A stretch of DNA of 64,000 nt from an uncultured Sulfitobacter sp. (lineage in GTDB: Bacteria; Pseudomonadota; Alphaproteobacteria; Rhodobacterales; Rhodobacteraceae). The notes under the pieces are model-generated. The model searched no databases, was not told where the DNA came from, and saw only the letters and a list, made by a program, of their open reading frames with translations. A program made the position numbers and the translations under genes. The stretch covers positions 1 through 64,000 of the forward strand of contig NZ_CANMQS010000008.1 of the NCBI RefSeq assembly GCF_947500075.1, in the 5' to 3' direction. Below, one piece after another: positions 59,860 to 64,000 of this stretch (position 1 is its first letter; each line of letters begins with the position of its first letter).

Positions 59860-61197
59860 ATGCCTGTTCCATTCGAAACCTTTTCTGCTGAACTGACTTA
59901 TAGCGACCTGCCACCTGATCTGCTGTGGGTCCTGCGGCGGTCCTTTACGGACACGATGGGCGTCGCCGCCGTGGCCTCCCGCACGGATATGTCGGTGATT
60001 GCCCGGCGCGCGGCGATTGCCCTCTACGGCGTTGGGGACGCGGGGGCTGCGCGGATGCTGATGGATGGCCGACCGGTCAGCCCGGCGGGAGCAGCCATGG
60101 CCGGTGCCTTCACCATCGACGCCGTGGATGCCCATGACACCACGTCGCCCTGCAAGGGCCATGTCGGATCAGCAGTGTTTCCCGCCCTGCTCGCCATGGC
60201 GGATGCGGCTGAGAGCCCCCTGACGGGTCGCGACCTCGCCGCACATCTGGCGGTCGGGTATGAGATCAGCGGCCGCGCAGGGCTGGCCCAGCACGCGACC
60301 TGTGCGGACTACCACACGTCTGGCGCATGGACGGCTGTGGGCGTGGCCGCGATGGCCGCGCGGATGTTGGGGTGCGACGCAGGCGTCTTGCGCCATGCGG
60401 CAGGCATCGGTGAATACCACGGACCACGCAGCCAGATGATGCGCTGCATCGACCACCCCACCATGGTGCGCGATGGCGTCGGCTGGGGCGCGCCCTCCGG
60501 CATCACCGCTGCCTATCTGGCGCGTGAAGGGTTCACCGGCGCCCCTGCCCTGACCTGTGAAGCCGCCCCTGACTTCTGGAACGATCTGGGCAGCGTCTGG
60601 CGCACCGTGGAGGACACCAGTTACAAACCCTACCCCTGCTGCCGCTGGGCCCACCCCAGCATCGATGCGGTCGCCCATCTGACGGCCACCCACGATCTGA
60701 CACCACAAGACATTGAAACCGTGGAAATTCGCACCTTCCACAACGCCACCCGTCTTGCCGGTCATGCGCCGCAAACCTCCTGCGAATTTGCCTATGGGAT
60801 CGCCTTTCCGGTTGCCACAATGATCGTGCGCGGCCAGATCGGCGTGCCGGAGCTGGACGCCGCAACGCTGACCGACCCTGCCATTCAGGCCATCAGCAAC
60901 CGCATCACCCTGATCGACGACCCGCATCTGACAAAGATCTCACAAGGCAAACGCTGGGCGCAGGTGACGATTCTGACCAAGGACGGCCGCCGCTTGGCAG
61001 ATGATCCCCGAACACCGCGCGGCGATAATGACCTGCCGCTCTCCGACGCTGAAATCTCGCAGAAGTTCCATCTCTTCACAGACCCCATTCTGGGAGAGGC
61101 CCGCGCGACAGAACTGGAACAGCTGAGCGGTGCGTTTGATACGCTTGATGCGCAGGACACCGCGCGGTTGATCGATCTGTGCTGTAGCTCCGGATGA
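59860..61197 (+). CDS. MmgE/PrpD family protein
   Basis: A 445-residue protein of the 2-methylcitrate dehydratase/cis-aconitate decarboxylase superfamily (FTIDAVDAHDTTSPCKGHVG, GRAGLAQHATCADYHTSGAW, YKPYPCCRWAHPSIDAV). It lies 71 bp past mmsB, perhaps in the same operon. Valine breakdown yields propionyl-CoA, so a methylcitrate-cycle role is possible. However, many members act on other dicarboxylates, and no prpB/prpC is nearby. Confidence 0.85.
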   Translation: MPVPFETFSAELTYSDLPPDLLWVLRRSFTDTMGVAAVASRTDMSVIARRAAIALYGVGDAGAARMLMDGRPVSPAGAAMAGAFTIDAVDAHDTTSPCKGHVGSAVFPALLAMADAAESPLTGRDLAAHLAVGYEISGRAGLAQHATCADYHTSGAWTAVGVAAMAARMLGCDAGVLRHAAGIGEYHGPRSQMMRCIDHPTMVRDGVGWGAPSGITAAYLAREGFTGAPALTCEAAPDFWNDLGSVWRTVEDTSYKPYPCCRWAHPSIDAVAHLTATHDLTPQDIETVEIRTFHNATRLAGHAPQTSCEFAYGIAFPVATMIVRGQIGVPELDAATLTDPAIQAISNRITLIDDPHLTKISQGKRWAQVTILTKDGRRLADDPRTPRGDNDLPLSDAEISQKFHLFTDPILGEARATELEQLSGAFDTLDAQDTARLIDLCCSSG

Positions 61198-61209
61198 TCG
61201 GCTTCCGCG

Positions 61210-61452
61210 CTATTTCCCGACGGTAATGAGGATCAACAACACGAAAGCCGTCGGCACCAGCGCCAGCATGACGGTGATGAAGGCGACATAGCCGAAAGTT
61301 GCGATTGCAGCGCCCCAAGGCATCAACACCATGAGCAGGCCCGTCAGCACCTTGAACTCCAACGATTGGGTCACGGCGGTCACGCGCGCCTTGGATTTTT
61401 CCATCAGCGGGCTGGCAGGACGGACGGTGGTATTGGTCGAACAGGTTGTCAT
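61210..61452 (-). CDS. Small membrane protein of unknown function
   Basis: An 80-residue protein. The N-terminal 30 residues are polar, and two hydrophobic segments (LTGLLMVLMPWGAAIATF and FITVMLALVPTAFVLLILIT) follow. GAGGAGAGAG precedes the ATG. No family recognised. It converges with the MmgE/PrpD gene and lies between it and uvrA. Confidence 0.65.
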   Translation of the reverse strand: MTTCSTNTTVRPASPLMEKSKARVTAVTQSLEFKVLTGLLMVLMPWGAAIATFGYVAFITVMLALVPTAFVLLILITVGK

Positions 61453-61517
61453 CGCGCTCTCTCTCCTCGGTTCCAGGGAGAGAGGTAGGTTTTCTGCGGC
61501 GCAGCAGGATGTGACAT

Positions 61518-61536
61518 TCTGACCTAAAAGGTCAGA
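61518..61536. other. Short perfect hairpin between uvrA and the small membrane gene
   Basis: TCTGACCT and AGGTCAGA flank a three-base centre. It lies 24 bp after the uvrA stop and 66 bp before the small gene's start, on the same strand. It may stop uvrA transcripts or be an operator. Confidence 0.5.
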
Positions 61537-61559
61537 TCTACATCAAACAGCGCAGCACC

Positions 61560-64000
61560 CTACTCCGCCGCAACTTTCGTCTGCTTCGACAGCATCGGCT
61601 TAAGGTACTTGCCGGTATAGCTCTCCGCCACTTCCGCCACCTGCTCCGGCGTGCCCTCCGCCACGATCATACCGCCGCCATCGCCCCCTTCGGGACCAAT
61701 GTCGATGATGTGATCGGCGGTCTTGACCACATCAAGGTTGTGTTCGATGACAATCACCGAATTGCCCTGATCGACCAGTTCATGCAGCACTTCCAACAAC
61801 TTACGCACGTCTTCAAAATGCAGACCCGTCGTCGGTTCATCCAGAATATAGAGCGTCCGACCCGTCGATCGCTTGGACAGTTCCTTGGACAGTTTCACCC
61901 GCTGCGCTTCGCCCCCGGAAAGGGTGGTCGCCTGTTGGCCCACCTTGATATAGCCCAGCCCGACCCGCATCAGCGCGTCCATCTTTTCGCGAATGGATGG
62001 CACCGCCGCAAAAAACGCCTGCGCATCTTCCACTGTCATATCAAGGACATCGGCGATGCTCTTGCCCTTGAACTTGATCTCCAATGTCTCCCGGTTGTAG
62101 CGCGCGCCCTTGCAGGTTTCACATTCCACATAGACATCCGGCAGGAAGTGCATCTCGATCTTGATCACACCATCGCCCTGACAGGCCTCACAGCGGCCGC
62201 CCTTGACGTTGAAGCTGAACCGACCGGGCTTGTAGCCGCGCGCCTTGGCCTCCGGCAGCCCCGCGAACCAGTCACGGATCGGCGTGAAGGCCCCCGTGTA
62301 CGTCGCCGGATTGGAACGTGGCGTCCGTCCGATGGGGCGCTGGTCGATGTCGATCACCTTGTCCAGATGCTCCAGCCCCTTGATTGTCTCGCAGGGGGCC
62401 GGCGTCTGCCGCGCGCCGTTGAGGTTCATGGAGGCCGTCTTGAACAGCGTTTCAATCGTCAGCGTCGATTTCCCGCCACCCGACACCCCCGTAACGCAGA
62501 CAAACTTCGCCAGCGGAAACTCCGCCGTGACCCCGCGCAGGTTGTTGCCCGTCGCTTTGACCACCTTCAGCTTCTTGCGGTTCCCCTTGCGCCGGGTTGG
62601 CGGCACGGCAATCTCGCGCGTCCCTGTTAGGTACTGACCTGTAATGGAATTCTTGTCCGCCGCAATGACAGCTGGCACACCGTGGCTGACCACCTGTCCG
62701 CCGTGAATGCCCGCACCGGGGCCGATGTCAAAGACGTAATCCGCCTCGCGGATCGCTTCCTCGTCATGCTCCACCACGATCACCGTGTTGCCCTGATCGC
62801 GCAGGTTCTTGAGCGTCTGCAACAGCCGGTCGTTGTCCCGCTGGTGCAACCCGATGGAGGGTTCATCCAGCACATAGAGCACTCCGGTCAGGCCGGAGCC
62901 GATCTGGGACGCCAGCCGGATACGCTGGCTTTCCCCGCCCGACAACGTGCCCGCATTCCGGCTGAGCGTGAGATACTCAAGCCCCACATTGTTCAAAAAA
63001 CCCAACCTCTCGCGGATTTCCTTGAGGATCGCCCGCGCAATTTCATTGTTCTGCGCGCTCAGATAGCCCGGCACCTCTTCGCACCAGTCGAACGCTTCCT
63101 TGATCGACATCTGCACCACATGGCCCACATGCAGCAACTTCTCCGGCGGGCCGATCTTGACCGCCAGAGCCTCTGCCCGCAGACGGAACCCTTCGCAGGT
63201 CCCGCAGGGCCGGTTGTTCTGATAGCGCTCGAATTCCTCACGGATCCAGTTGCTGTCCGTCTCGCGGTAGCGGCGTTCCATGTTGGGGATCACCCCTTCA
63301 AAGACGCGCGTCACCTCATAGACACGACCGCCTTCGTCATAGCGGAACTTGATCTCTTCCGTGCCGGAGCCGCGCAGGAACACCTGTTGCACCTTCTCCG
63401 GCAGATCTTTCCACTTGGTCTGCTGGTTGAACTGGTAGTGCTTGGCAATGGCTTCGATGGTCTGCCGGAAATACGGGCTTTTGCCCTTGCGCCAGGGGGC
63501 CAGCGCGCCGTCATAGATTTTCAGGTTCTGATCCGGCACCACGAGGCGTTCGTCAAAGAACAACTCCATCCCCAGACCGTCACAATCCGGACAGGCCCCG
63601 AAGGGCGCGTTGAAGGAGAACAGGCGCGGCTCAATCTCCGGAATGGTGAAACCACTGACGGGGCAGGCAAATTTCTCGGAGAACGTATAGCGTTCCGGAT
63701 CGCCCTCGCTGGGGGCCGTCTCCAGAATAGCGATGCCATCGGCCAGATCGAGCGCGGTGCGCAAGGAATCGGCCAGCCGCGTCTCCAGCCCTTCGCGCAC
63801 CACGATCCTGTCCACCACCACGTCAATGTCGTGGCGGAATTTCTTGTCGAGCGTCGGGGGCGCGTCCAACTCGTAGAATTCCCCGTCCACTTTCACCCGC
63901 TGGAAACCCTGCTTGCGCAGTTCCAGAAACTCCTTGCGATACTCGCCCTTCCGGTCGCGGATGATCGGGGCGAGCAGGTAAGCGCGGGTCCCCTCCTCCA
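61560..64000 (-). CDS. uvrA: Excinuclease ABC subunit A (partial, C-terminal ~813 residues)
   Basis: UvrA finds bulky DNA damage and loads UvrB. The 5' part lies beyond the window. The frame is open to the edge ([20 protein letters not shown] at the top), so the track start MKVDGEF is not real. Visible parts: first zinc-finger region ([11 protein letters not shown]), NBD1 signature LSGGESQRI and Walker [13 protein letters not shown], then NBD2 Walker [10 protein letters not shown], zinc finger CEACQGDGV...CETCKG, and signature LSGGEAQRV. The normal total is about 950 residues. Confidence 0.97.
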   Translation of the reverse strand, partial: EEGTRAYLLAPIIRDRKGEYRKEFLELRKQGFQRVKVDGEFYELDAPPTLDKKFRHDIDVVVDRIVVREGLETRLADSLRTALDLADGIAILETAPSEGDPERYTFSEKFACPVSGFTIPEIEPRLFSFNAPFGACPDCDGLGMELFFDERLVVPDQNLKIYDGALAPWRKGKSPYFRQTIEAIAKHYQFNQQTKWKDLPEKVQQVFLRGSGTEEIKFRYDEGGRVYEVTRVFEGVIPNMERRYRETDSNWIREEFERYQNNRPCGTCEGFRLRAEALAVKIGPPEKLLHVGHVVQMSIKEAFDWCEEVPGYLSAQNNEIARAILKEIRERLGFLNNVGLEYLTLSRNAGTLSGGESQRIRLASQIGSGLTGVLYVLDEPSIGLHQRDNDRLLQTLKNLRDQGNTVIVVEHDEEAIREADYVFDIGPGAGIHGGQVVSHGVPAVIAADKNSITGQYLTGTREIAVPPTRRKGNRKKLKVVKATGNNLRGVTAEFPLAKFVCVTGVSGGGKSTLTIETLFKTASMNLNGARQTPAPCETIKGLEHLDKVIDIDQRPIGRTPRSNPATYTGAFTPIRDWFAGLPEAKARGYKPGRFSFNVKGGRCEACQGDGVIKIEMHFLPDVYVECETCKGARYNRETLEIKFKGKSIADVLDMTVEDAQAFFAAVPSIREKMDALMRVGLGYIKVGQQATTLSGGEAQRVKLSKELSKRSTGRTLYILDEPTTGLHFEDVRKLLEVLHELVDQGNSVIVIEHNLDVVKTADHIIDIGPEGGDGGGMIVAEGTPEQVAEVAESYTGKYLKPMLSKQTKVAAE

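Noticed and set aside
61560-63896. MKVDGEF start for UvrA
   Set aside because: The frame stays open with UvrA sequence up to the window edge, so this is an internal GTG codon and the gene is truncated by the window.

Overview
The window looks like chromosomal DNA of a Roseobacter-group alphaproteobacterium (Rhodobacterales). The signs are high GC, a cysG-DUF2849-cysI-cysH-DUF934-fpr sulfite-reduction cluster beside a divergent Lrp/AsnC regulator, TRAP and oligopeptide-type ABC uptake systems, a VPLPA-CTERM protein, BolA next to GrxD, and paired gap genes. The species cannot be fixed from the sequence alone.

Left edge (1-2052): the end of an integrated element. It holds the first codons of a minus-strand gene behind what looks like an insertion-sequence end, and a tyrosine integrase just downstream of the 3' end of tRNA-Val(CAC). 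Region 2.1-12.6 kb is mostly housekeeping: an HU-like protein with an H1-like tail, Lon, Tgt, a QmcA/NfeD pair, a RimB-RimK fusion, a nucleotidyltransferase, an apparently exported FAH/MhpD-like hydratase, SufT-like and A-type Fe-S proteins, and a TfoX N-domain protein.

Region 12.6-30.8 kb is accessory metabolism. A minus-strand TRAP transporter (dctPQM) diverges from a plus-strand block made of a MalT-like LuxR regulator, two ABC permeases, a double-NBD ATPase, a HyuA-like hydantoinase/oxoprolinase, two tandem DUF917 proteins and a solute-binding protein. This block is the best candidate for an undescribed catabolic system: uptake plus breakdown of a hydantoin- or thiohydantoin-like ring compound. 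Three phased copies of an 18-bp palindrome or its half-site lie between the TRAP and LuxR genes. Next come a dctBD-type two-component pair whose response regulator lacks the Walker A lysine and the GAFTGA loop, and an orphan cytochrome P450.

Region 31-37 kb is assimilatory sulfate/sulfite reduction. Region 37-45.8 kb holds an 11-residue-repeat LEA-like membrane protein, infC (starting on AUC and therefore missed by the ORF track), an OmpA-type protein with 48-bp tandem repeats, a molybdopterin-binding protein with XdhC, BolA and GrxD, a single-domain response regulator with a small partner, and ZapA with a coiled-coil partner. Region 46-52 kb is central carbon metabolism (tkt and two gap paralogues that probably differ in cofactor use) plus coaD. 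Region 53-61 kb is valine catabolism (mmsA, isobutyryl-CoA dehydrogenase, 3-hydroxyisobutyryl-CoA hydrolase, mmsB) with a LysR regulator. The window ends inside uvrA.

An intergenic repeat (core CTTCCAAATGGGT..AAAAACCT) recurs at several gene junctions, and one related copy lies inside the cysH reading frame. No rRNA operon, CRISPR array or complete prophage is visible.
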